Of a DNA stretch of 64,000 nt, positions 1-8,562 are shown piece by piece. The notes beneath the pieces are model-generated. The model was not told the DNA's origin. It did no database searches and was given only the letters and a program-made list of their open reading frames with translations. Source of the stretch: Porticoccaceae bacterium (GTDB taxonomy: Bacteria; Pseudomonadota; Gammaproteobacteria; Pseudomonadales; Porticoccaceae); contig JAQWUP010000036.1 in the NCBI GenBank assembly GCA_029242085.1, forward strand, positions 16,973 to 80,972. The letters are read 5' to 3'. How positions within the stretch are numbered: position 1 is the first letter of the stretch; the number at the start of each line of letters is the position of its first letter. The position numbers and the translations under genes are program-made.

Positions 1-89
1 TTATGGGTGAAAGAGACCGGCCCTAAAGTGTTATCTTCATGTTAACCATGCTACCTTTTCAAGACTTTTAAAAGGTATGGAGGACTGTG

Positions 90-1754
90 ATGGGTGACGC
101 TATTGATGATATAAAGCGGATTATCGGTACCGCATATCGCCTGCTAATTATCACGTTTAGCCTAGTTGGCTTCATCTCCATCACTGGGTGTAATGAAGCG
201 CCTTCCCGACCCAATGATGCCCCCAAACGTCCCCATGTGATATTGGTCATGGCCGATGATATGGGCTGGGCTCAGACCAGCTTTTATGGCCACCCACTCA
301 TAAAAACTCCCAACCTGGATACTATGGCAGAAAGTGGGCTGCGAATGGATCGTTTCTATGCGGGTTCACCGAGTTGTACGCCCACTCGAGCGACTGTACT
401 TACGGGCCGAACAAACGACCGGACGGGGGCATTTCGTGTTGGAAGTTATCTAAACAAACAAGAGAAGGTGATTTCAACGGCGTTCAAAGAGGCGGGCTAT
501 AAGACTGGCCACTTTGGTAAATGGCACCTCAATCGGGTGGGCACGGAAGAAGCGCTCAAGCATCATCCCCTCCCCGCCGATGATCCGCATAATCCAGGCG
601 AGTTCGGTTTTGACTATTGGCTAAGCAAAACCTCTGGTTGGGATTTAGACCCCGAACTCAGCCGCAATGGGGATCGAGAGCAGTTTGAAGGTGAAGGTTC
701 AGTGGTCATTGTCGACGAGGCACTGAAATTTATCGCCCGTGAGGCATCCGATAACACGCCTGTCTTTGTTGTCATATGGTACTCGGCTCCGCACGGGCCG
801 TGGGCGGCGTCGGACGAAGATATAGCCCCGTTTTTGGGTAAAGTCGATCGCACCTCAGCTCACGCTCATGGAGAGATTGTTGCCATAGATCGGTCCATCG
901 GAAATCTAAGACAAGGCCTCAAAGATCTGGGTATTGCAGATGATACATTGATCTGGTTTACCAGCGATAACGGCGGATCGCCCAACCTCGATGTTCGGGT
1001 ATGGGCCTCTGAAGACCCATTTGGGGGCGCTGGGGGACATGGTATGGAATTAGAATACCCATCTAACTGCAGTGATCAAATCGATCCCGATCTAACAAGT
1101 TTTGAGGCCCGAGAACTGCACGGTTGCATTAGGGGTTTAGACCCAGACAGTACCGGCCACCTGCGCGGATTCAAGAAAGATTTCTATGAAGGCGGGCTGC
1201 GCGTTCCTACGATTATTGAGTGGCCAGCAAACATTGCTCCCAGAGTGACAAATTTTCCATCGGGTACGGTAGATATCTTCCCGACATTGATCGATGTCGC
1301 GGGACTCGACCCCAATTCAATTAACAAAGTCCATGATGGAATCTCCTTATCTGGGGTGTTTCAGAAAGAGTCAGGAAAGCGCGAACAACCCTTGGGGTTT
1401 AGGGCTAATGGGGGGCTGGCGTGGCTGGACAACGATTGGAAACTGTTAAGAAACGTCGATTATGACGGTAAAAAGTTTATTACCACCCCCTATGAGCTGT
1501 ATAACCTAATCGGTGATCCCAGTGAGGAAAATAACCTAATCTATTTGCACCCCGATATCGCTGAGCGCATGAAAAATGAGTATGCGGCGTGGAGCCTGTC
1601 AGTCAGCAGAAGTGCGTTTGGCGAGGATTATCCAGAGGGTGAGGTACTCCCATCAGGACGCGAACTGACCCCGAGAATTGAGAGGGATCGCGAGAAGAAT
1701 CAAATGGTGTGGCGCGAGGAAATAAAGCGATCAGAAATAACGGTGTTACCCTAA
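90..1754 (+). CDS. Sulfatase (arylsulfatase-like), predicted lipoprotein
   Basis: N-terminal hydrophobic segment with lipobox-like ITGC; HVILVMADDMGW metal-binding start; Cys-type sulfatase signature CTPTRATVLTGR; GKWHL and TSDNGG motifs. GTG at 87 or ATG at 90. Confidence 0.93.
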   Translation: MGDAIDDIKRIIGTAYRLLIITFSLVGFISITGCNEAPSRPNDAPKRPHVILVMADDMGWAQTSFYGHPLIKTPNLDTMAESGLRMDRFYAGSPSCTPTRATVLTGRTNDRTGAFRVGSYLNKQEKVISTAFKEAGYKTGHFGKWHLNRVGTEEALKHHPLPADDPHNPGEFGFDYWLSKTSGWDLDPELSRNGDREQFEGEGSVVIVDEALKFIAREASDNTPVFVVIWYSAPHGPWAASDEDIAPFLGKVDRTSAHAHGEIVAIDRSIGNLRQGLKDLGIADDTLIWFTSDNGGSPNLDVRVWASEDPFGGAGGHGMELEYPSNCSDQIDPDLTSFEARELHGCIRGLDPDSTGHLRGFKKDFYEGGLRVPTIIEWPANIAPRVTNFPSGTVDIFPTLIDVAGLDPNSINKVHDGISLSGVFQKESGKREQPLGFRANGGLAWLDNDWKLLRNVDYDGKKFITTPYELYNLIGDPSEENNLIYLHPDIAERMKNEYAAWSLSVSRSAFGEDYPEGEVLPSGRELTPRIERDREKNQMVWREEIKRSEITVLP

Positions 1755-1899
1755 TGAGTCAAGATGTTGTCGGTAACTATGCATTTGGGGACTCAGAGCG
1801 GCTGCCGCTGAAGCTAGGTTCACCAGTGCTATGTAACCTGTTATTCTGTTTCAGCGGGTTGTAGTCAATTGCCACTCACGGGACGAATCATACTCTCCC

Positions 1900-3175
1900 G
1901 CGGTGAGGCAAGCATATCCCAACAATCTTTATTGGGGCGATATCCATCTACGCACGTACCTGTCCTCGGACGCCTACCCAATGTGCACCCCAATCATACT
2001 GGACGGGACATATAGGTTCGCCAGTAGCGAAAAAATTCACTCCGAAGGCTAATATGCCCAACTATCGGTGTCGCTTGATCTCATCAAGGTGGCTGATCAC
2101 GCCGAAAATATGGGCGTATTCCCTAAAATTGCCGCCGGAGATCCCGCGTTAATCAAAACAGACGCGGGTAAACCGGTTCTCGCTTCAATAAAGCAGCTTC
2201 CTTTAGTCGAGGAAGCGCGCGTGTCTCCGACAGAAGCCAAATATCAGATCGCCAGCGATAAACTGCTAGGCGGCAAAGCACTCAAAAGTACCCGTTTTTC
2301 TCTAAGCGAGGACTTTTAAAAGGATACCTGGCACGACGTCATAGACAGCGCTGAAAGGCACAATAATCCGTGGCACTTCACAACCTTTGCCGGCTACGAA
2401 TACAGCAGTGGCAACCTGCTTCGTAACGTTCTTTTTCTTGGCGGACCGAACTATACCGAATAGATCATTCCCTTTTCGGCTTTCGACAGTGGCAATCCCG
2501 AAGATCTGTGGACTTTTTTAGAAATATATCGCAAAACCACCGGAAGCGATGTCATTTCAATACCACACAACAGCAATCTCAGCCGCAGTAATATGTATAA
2601 AACCACAACATTTAATGGTTGAAAAATAACCACTCAATACGCAAAAATTCAGGCCTCGATTGAGCCTGTGACGGAACTAACGCAGATTAAAGGCGACAGC
2701 GAAGCGCACCCCTCTATTTTTCCAGAGGACGATTTTTTACGGCATGAAAAAGTTTGGTGGGACATAATAATGAAGTTTTCAAAGGACAAAAATGGTCTCC
2801 AAGAAATAGATCAAGCTAAACAATCATTCGCTCGCAGTGCGCTTAAAGCAGGCCTCGCACTTGAGGCATAAGTGCGAGGCCAACTCGTTCAAGTTTGGTA
2901 TGCTCGGTTCGACTGATTCACACATAGACTTAACGATCGCAACTGAATCGAATTTCTGTGGCAAGGTGGCTATGGATCGGCCTAATCCCCATCGCGCAAA
3001 CCGGTCTGCAATTTATTCCGCCGCAGGTTACGCGGCGGTTTGGGCGAGCGAAAACACGGGAGGTTATTTTTGCAGTCTTTAAACTCTGGTAGGTCAATGC
3101 CACGACGGGCCCGCGCATTAGGCAGCGGTTTTTTGGCGGCTGTTTTTTTGTTTCGGCTCGCGACTTTATTTAACT
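1900..3175 (+). pseudogene. Degraded DUF3604-family gene
   Basis: Conserved segments remain in order across broken frames: NLYWGDIHLRTYLSSDAY, LIKVADHAENMG, FTTFAGYEYSSGNLLRNVLF, ITQIKGDSEAHPS-like, FKFGMLGSTDSH, AAGYAAVWASENT, ATTGPRIRQRFFGG. In-frame stops at 2050 (TAA), 2317 (TAA), 2461 (TAG) and ~2620 (TGA), plus frameshifts near 2865 and 3055. Confidence 0.85.
2851..2881. repeat. Perfect 12-bp inverted repeat (GGCCTCGCACTT-7nt-AAGTGCGAGGCC)
   Basis: Direct reading of 2851-2862 against 2870-2881. Confidence 0.95.
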
Positions 3176-3349
3176 AAAAAACATCTATCAAATAATATGA
3201 TACTCACATTCGCCCAAAATATATGCGGTTGCAACAGCCGATGTCCATGCTGTTTATGTATCATTTTAAGTTTTGGGTGATAGTTCAAAAGTGTGATCAA
3301 ACTGCTAAGTGACAGCCAGAATAAAAAGGGCATAATTGTCATTCAAGTA

Positions 3350-4138
3350 ATGATAAGAGAAATAGTGGTGTCGAGATTTGATCTTCAAGATAGGGTAATT
3401 ATAGTCACCGGTGCCTCGGGTGGTATCGGGACAGAAATCTCACGGGAGTGTGCCAGCGCGGGTGCCAAAGTGGTGTTGGCAGGACGCACGGAAAAAACAC
3501 TAGTTGCCTTATCCAATGATCTTAATGGCGCGGACAGTTTTGTTGTAAGTACCGACGTAACTGATCCTGAATCAGTCAAGAATTTGATCGTATCGACTGT
3601 GAAAAAATTTGGCCGCGTTGATGTCATCATCAACAATGTAGGTGGCAGCGCTACCATGTGTGAGCCTGAGGAGACGCCTTATGATGTGTGGTCACGAATG
3701 ATTGATGTCAATCTAAGTTCAACATTTTACTGCTGCATTGAAGCGGGTAAGCAGATGATCAAACAAAAGTCGGGCAAGATTATCAATATTTCGTCGACCG
3801 CCGGTACTAAGGGAAATCCCGGCATGTTGCACTATTCTGCAGCAAAAGCAGGTGTCTTGAGTCTGACTAATAATCTTGCCTTCAAGTGGGCTGAGCACAA
3901 TATCAATGTGAATGCCGTCGTTCCCGGGCTTATAGCGACACCTAATATGATTAAGTGGGGAGTTATACCGGCTGACGTCGATGAAGATGGCAACCATGTG
4001 CCCCGATTAACCCGTCCTCCAGGGCCTGCTGATGTAGCGCATCTCTGCCGATTTCTGGCCTCTGAGGCCGCTGATCTGATTACAGGCGAGGCAATTCCTG
4101 TTCGCTCTTGGGAAAAAGCTGATCGTTTCTGGATTTAG
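3350..4138 (+). CDS. SDR family oxidoreductase
   Basis: VTGASGGIGTEI, NNVGG, YSAAKAG (YxxxK) motifs. ORF opens at 3293; ATG 3350 or GTG 3368 are more plausible starts. Confidence 0.9.
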   Translation: MIREIVVSRFDLQDRVIIVTGASGGIGTEISRECASAGAKVVLAGRTEKTLVALSNDLNGADSFVVSTDVTDPESVKNLIVSTVKKFGRVDVIINNVGGSATMCEPEETPYDVWSRMIDVNLSSTFYCCIEAGKQMIKQKSGKIINISSTAGTKGNPGMLHYSAAKAGVLSLTNNLAFKWAEHNINVNAVVPGLIATPNMIKWGVIPADVDEDGNHVPRLTRPPGPADVAHLCRFLASEAADLITGEAIPVRSWEKADRFWI

Positions 4139-4193
4139 CAGAGCATTTCTAAGGTTAAAGAGTAGACCCTCACAAAACAACAAAGGATATACC

Positions 4194-7001
4194 GTGTACA
4201 TAAGCAACATTAAAACAACTGATGATTCTCTAGAGCGCATTGGTGGGAAAGGCCGCTCTCTGGCGCGAATGACTTGTGCCAGGTTTAATGTGCCAGGAGG
4301 ATTTTTGGTGACCGCCGATGCCTACAGAACATTTATTGCCGAGAATAACCTTCTCTCAACCATTGTCGATAGAGCTCAGCCCACTCTTAAGGAAGACTAT
4401 CCTGTCTTCGACACCTGTGCAGAGCAAATTTCCGCACTAATTTTGAGCGCGCCGATGAGTGGCACTATTGTCGAACAAATCAAAGCAGCCTACAGTGGCT
4501 TAGAGGATGCTAGTCTTCCGGTTGCTGTCCGATCTTCAGCAAACGCAGAGGATCTTCCAGACTTTTCATTTGCTGGACAACAGGAGACCTACCTCAATGT
4601 TCGCGGCGAGGATGCGGTTGTCAGGGCGGTTCAAAAATGCTGGGCTTCTCTGTGGACAGCCCAAGCAATCAGTTATCGCCATAATAATGGTATAGCGCAA
4701 GACAAGGTCGCTATGGCGGTAGTGGTCCAAACGATGGTGCCTTCTGAAGTATCTGGCATTCTGTTTACGGCAAATCCAACCTCTGGTGAGCGATCGGAAA
4801 TAATTATTAATGCCAGTTATGGGCTTGGAGAGGCAGTTGTTAGCGGTCAAGTGACGCCGGACACATATATCGTCCAACGACCTGATCTCAGTGTTAAAGA
4901 GTCTGTGTTGGGGCCTAAGGAGCAGAAAATTGTTTACGATGGGGAGCAGGGTATTCGCATTGAAGACGTGTCAGAAAATGAACGGCACCATTCATCGTTG
5001 AGTGACACAATGATCAAGGAATTGTGTAAAACCGCCATTGAGATAGAAGGCTTATACAATGGGTTGCCGCAAGATATAGAGTGGGCTTTTTGCGATGGGA
5101 AATTACATTTACTCCAATCGCGTCCAATCACTAACCTGCCTGTCCAACCCATTGATGTTGAGTGGGCGCCGACATTACCTGCCAAATGTGTTAGCCGCCG
5201 GCAAATTGCAGAGAATATGCCGGATCCAATTTCGCCGTTATTTGAAGATCTTTATCTGACTCAGGGGCTAGAGGCACCGCGTGAGAAAAGTCTTATGGTG
5301 GGTGGAGGGGCGATGTTTGTTACTGTGAATGGCTATGCTTATCAGCGATTTGACTGGCCAGCTATCCACAGCAACCTGGAAGCTCGACGAGAGCGAAATA
5401 AAGATCCGCAGGCCGTATCGGAACAAGACATAGAAGCCGCAGAGTATGCGGCATTCAAAGGTGATTTACTTAAACTAAAAGATAGCTTGGCGGATGCGGC
5501 TGCGGGGGATGTTGATCTACTTCGCAATGATATGACTGAGACCGATCGCGTTGTCTTTGACCAGTGGTATGGTGAACAAACGGACGCGAACATCAACTCT
5601 CGTATCTCTATGCCAGAAAGTGAAAATCCCACCTATGTCGCATTCAGTAACACTAAACAAAACGATGCGCAGTTAAAGTATTGGTATGAAAAAACTTTAC
5701 CAAGACTCGAGAACGTTGCAGATAAATGGCTAAAATTAGACGTTGCCAGTGCCTCCGATGAAGAGTTGTTTGACGGCATTTGCGAGCTGGCGATCGAGGA
5801 AGGTCGTTATTGGTCGGATGACTCTAGTCATACCTTTGGTGTCGCCAAGTCGACTGATGATCAACTCCAGTGTTTTTTGCAAGAGACGCTGCCAGACCAC
5901 AATTTTATCAGTGGTCAGTTTCTCACTGGTATTGAATCAAAAACTATGCAGTCCAATGCAGACCTTTTTAAAATCGCAGAGATGTTGCGGTCAGATAAAA
6001 ACTTGATGTACACAGTATTAGTCGTACCCTCGGCCTACCTGTTGCAAGCACTAAAAGATCACGAAAAAGGCGCAGATGTGGTTGCTGCTATTGAGCAATA
6101 TCTCAAGCAGTACGGACATCAGGGTTACAGTATGGACTTTATCGAGCCAACACAGATTGAGGATCCATCGGCACTATTCGCTTCATTAAAAGGAATGGTT
6201 CGGGATAGAAATTACCATCCTAAAAATCAAGGGAAAAAAACTGCGGAGATTCGTGCTGCCAAGTATGAGGAAGTTTCACAATTACTCTCAGGTATTGAAT
6301 ACTGGCAGTTCCGGTTTAGATTGTGGTTAGCGCGCAAGTATAACTTTATTCGTGAGGAAGTCGCGTTTCGATTTGGTTATACCTGGTCAATCTTGCGCCC
6401 GATGGCCTATGAGCTCAATCGACGCCTGATGGAAGCAGAAATACTGGCCGACAAGAATGATATTTTTTTCCTCACTAGTGCTGAGATTAAGCGGGCGATA
6501 GAGGCCAAGGCAAGCAACCAAAAGCCAGACAACTTCCGCGAGCTTGCCGCACAACGGTACCAACTGCGCGAGGCGAGAAAACGCCATCATCCACCGGGTA
6601 CATTGCCCGCAGAGGTTGCCAGCATAGGAGCGGTTTCGTTTAAAGAAACTCAGATTAAAAACGACGAATCGAGCAATATTATGCAAGGTTTCGCAGTGAG
6701 TTCTGGGGTTGTGACCGCCAAGGCAAGTGTGATCTTAGGTCCTTCAGAATTCGATAAAATGGTGCCCGGAGGCATTCTTGTCAGTCCACTGACAACCCCA
6801 GCCTGGACCCAGCTTTTTGCGAATTGTGCTGGCTTGGTCACCGATGTCGGCAGCATTCTTGCGCACGGATCCATTGTGGCGCGCGAATACGGCATACCCG
6901 CGGTTTTGGGTGTGGGCAATGGCACCAAGCGTATCCGCCACGGGCAGACAATAACAATTAATGGTGATCTGGGGACGGTTTTTATCCACGAGGATGAATA
7001 A
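4194..7001 (+). CDS. PEP-utilising enzyme / PEP synthase-like protein (rifampicin phosphotransferase-like architecture)
   Basis: N-terminal PPDK/PEPS ATP-binding domain (GGKGRSLARM, VAVRSSANAEDLPDFSFAGQQETYLNV, IEWAFCDGKLHLLQSRP) and C-terminal mobile His domain (TPAWTQLFANCAGLVTDVGSILAHGSIVAREYGIPAVLG). Confidence 0.88.
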   Translation: MYISNIKTTDDSLERIGGKGRSLARMTCARFNVPGGFLVTADAYRTFIAENNLLSTIVDRAQPTLKEDYPVFDTCAEQISALILSAPMSGTIVEQIKAAYSGLEDASLPVAVRSSANAEDLPDFSFAGQQETYLNVRGEDAVVRAVQKCWASLWTAQAISYRHNNGIAQDKVAMAVVVQTMVPSEVSGILFTANPTSGERSEIIINASYGLGEAVVSGQVTPDTYIVQRPDLSVKESVLGPKEQKIVYDGEQGIRIEDVSENERHHSSLSDTMIKELCKTAIEIEGLYNGLPQDIEWAFCDGKLHLLQSRPITNLPVQPIDVEWAPTLPAKCVSRRQIAENMPDPISPLFEDLYLTQGLEAPREKSLMVGGGAMFVTVNGYAYQRFDWPAIHSNLEARRERNKDPQAVSEQDIEAAEYAAFKGDLLKLKDSLADAAAGDVDLLRNDMTETDRVVFDQWYGEQTDANINSRISMPESENPTYVAFSNTKQNDAQLKYWYEKTLPRLENVADKWLKLDVASASDEELFDGICELAIEEGRYWSDDSSHTFGVAKSTDDQLQCFLQETLPDHNFISGQFLTGIESKTMQSNADLFKIAEMLRSDKNLMYTVLVVPSAYLLQALKDHEKGADVVAAIEQYLKQYGHQGYSMDFIEPTQIEDPSALFASLKGMVRDRNYHPKNQGKKTAEIRAAKYEEVSQLLSGIEYWQFRFRLWLARKYNFIREEVAFRFGYTWSILRPMAYELNRRLMEAEILADKNDIFFLTSAEIKRAIEAKASNQKPDNFRELAAQRYQLREARKRHHPPGTLPAEVASIGAVSFKETQIKNDESSNIMQGFAVSSGVVTAKASVILGPSEFDKMVPGGILVSPLTTPAWTQLFANCAGLVTDVGSILAHGSIVAREYGIPAVLGVGNGTKRIRHGQTITINGDLGTVFIHEDE

Positions 7002-7183
7002 TTCGTCAGTGTAAATCAGCCACTTTCCAACAGAAGATGGCTGTACTTTTAGCCTTTGAAAAAGGATCTTTATATCTATTTGCCGCTCTCATTTTAGTGG
7101 TGAAGCCCGGTATCCAGTGCATTGAAAAGCATTGAAGGCATTAGAGTAGGTGCCTCACACTAACAGTTAACTAGGAGAGAATA

Positions 7184-8371
7184 ATGTCAGTTTTCGGGAA
7201 GGATGAGTTGGCCATGCGAAAATTCGCTTCGAGCATGCCCTTACCAGAATTCGAAGAAACGCACTTCGTTATACCGAAGCCACTAAGTCAGGCGAAGGTG
7301 GCGATAGTCACAACCGCCGGTCTCCATAGACAAGGCACGTCAGGATTTGAAATCGGTGACAGCGATTTTCATTATGAAACCTTGGCGAGGCATACCAGAG
7401 ATCTGCAACTCGGACATCACAGTGTCAATTTTGATCGAGGCGGTTTTGCCGCCGATCTCAATGTTGTATACCCCATTGATCGCCTTGAGGAACTTGCTAC
7501 AGCCGGCGTCATTGGTGAAGTGGCGGGAAATCACTATGCCTTTGCCGGAAACCAGTCAGCAACGGTCTCTGAGATTCGCCTGGACTCAGGGCCGCATTGT
7601 GCTAAAGAAATGCTCGCCGAGAATGTGGAAGTTGTGATTATCACTGGTACCTGTCCTCTTTGCCCGCGCACTGTTTGCACCCTCGCACATGTTTTTGAGG
7701 CCGCAGGCCTTGCTACTATCGTCATCACCCGAGCGAGAGAGGTTGCTGAGCGCATGAGAGTTCCGCGGGCCCTCCACACTGTTTTCCCACCAGGTCTGTC
7801 ACTGGGCAAGCCAAGGGACAAAGCATTTCAGATCGAGGTTTTAACAGCCGCCTTCAAATTATTGGAAGCGCCGCAAGGCCCAGTGATTAACGAATTTCCT
7901 ATTAGTATTAGCGCTACGGACAGCGAACCACTGACCTGTCCTCTTCCACCGCAAATGAATCCGAAACTGCACCCTGCCGTTGATGAAGCTGAAGCCCTTA
8001 GATCTGCCTATTACCGTGCTTACGAGCGCACTAAAAGAACGTCTGTGGGCATGCAAATTAGTGCTGAGGAAATACCGCAAGCGTTAGAGAAGTTTGCAAA
8101 AATAGCGGCAGGCGAGCACTGGGCGGAGGTCGGATTTCTCAATGAGTCAATCGCTGAAGTTATGTATGGAACCGTTCACGATATACGGACTTATTACGAG
8201 GAATTGGCCTGTGAACTCGCAGATGGCCCCATTGGTCCCTGGACCACGGAGCAATGGTTTTACGATAACACCAAAGCCGGTCAAACCATTCTGCAGGCCA
8301 GACGTGTCATGCGAGATAGCGAAGCCGATCAATCCCTGTGGTTTGGATTGGCCACAGCAGGCAGAGAATAA
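7184..8371 (+). CDS. GrdB/PrdB-like (glycine/sarcosine/betaine/proline reductase component B family) protein, Cys form
   Basis: HSVNFDRGGFAADLNVVYPIDRLEELA, IGEVAGNHYAFAG, VVIITGTCPLCPRTVCTLAHVFEAAGLATIVI resemble this family; no in-frame TGA. Confidence 0.75.
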   Translation: MSVFGKDELAMRKFASSMPLPEFEETHFVIPKPLSQAKVAIVTTAGLHRQGTSGFEIGDSDFHYETLARHTRDLQLGHHSVNFDRGGFAADLNVVYPIDRLEELATAGVIGEVAGNHYAFAGNQSATVSEIRLDSGPHCAKEMLAENVEVVIITGTCPLCPRTVCTLAHVFEAAGLATIVITRAREVAERMRVPRALHTVFPPGLSLGKPRDKAFQIEVLTAAFKLLEAPQGPVINEFPISISATDSEPLTCPLPPQMNPKLHPAVDEAEALRSAYYRAYERTKRTSVGMQISAEEIPQALEKFAKIAAGEHWAEVGFLNESIAEVMYGTVHDIRTYYEELACELADGPIGPWTTEQWFYDNTKAGQTILQARRVMRDSEADQSLWFGLATAGRE

Positions 8372-8485
8372 AAAATTGGAGGGTCAGATGAAATTTTTTC
8401 TGTTAACTGGGATCAGATCGATCCCTTTCAGTTTAACGGACACTTTAATTAGTGGGTAATACAGAGCCTTGTCCAATACGAGGTC

Positions 8486-8520
8486 GGTCTGGTGAGTGAT
8501 GTCGGCAGTATTCTTGCACA
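8486..8520 (+). pseudogene. Short remnant resembling the PEP-utilising mobile-domain coding sequence
   Basis: Encodes GLVSDVGSILAQ; about 28/35 nt identical by hand alignment to 6831-6865 (GLVTDVGSILAH). Confidence 0.5.
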
Positions 8521-8562
8521 AGAGTCGTTTTGTATCTGAATGTTTGAGTAAAGGTCAGTGAA

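Noticed and set aside
62-2328. Shared 13-mer GACTTTTAAAAGG at ~62-74 and ~2311-2323
   Set aside because: AT-rich palindrome core (CTTTTAAAAG); only two copies and one is inside the pseudogene coding remnant, so probably chance.
2050-2622. Stop codon recoding or selenocysteine as an explanation for in-frame stops in the DUF3604-like region
   Set aside because: All three stop codons occur together with frameshifts; neighbouring genes use normal stops. Pseudogene decay is simpler.
7018-7050. Possible terminator CAGCCA...TGGCTG downstream of the PEP-utilising enzyme
   Set aside because: Long loop, weak stem and no T tract.
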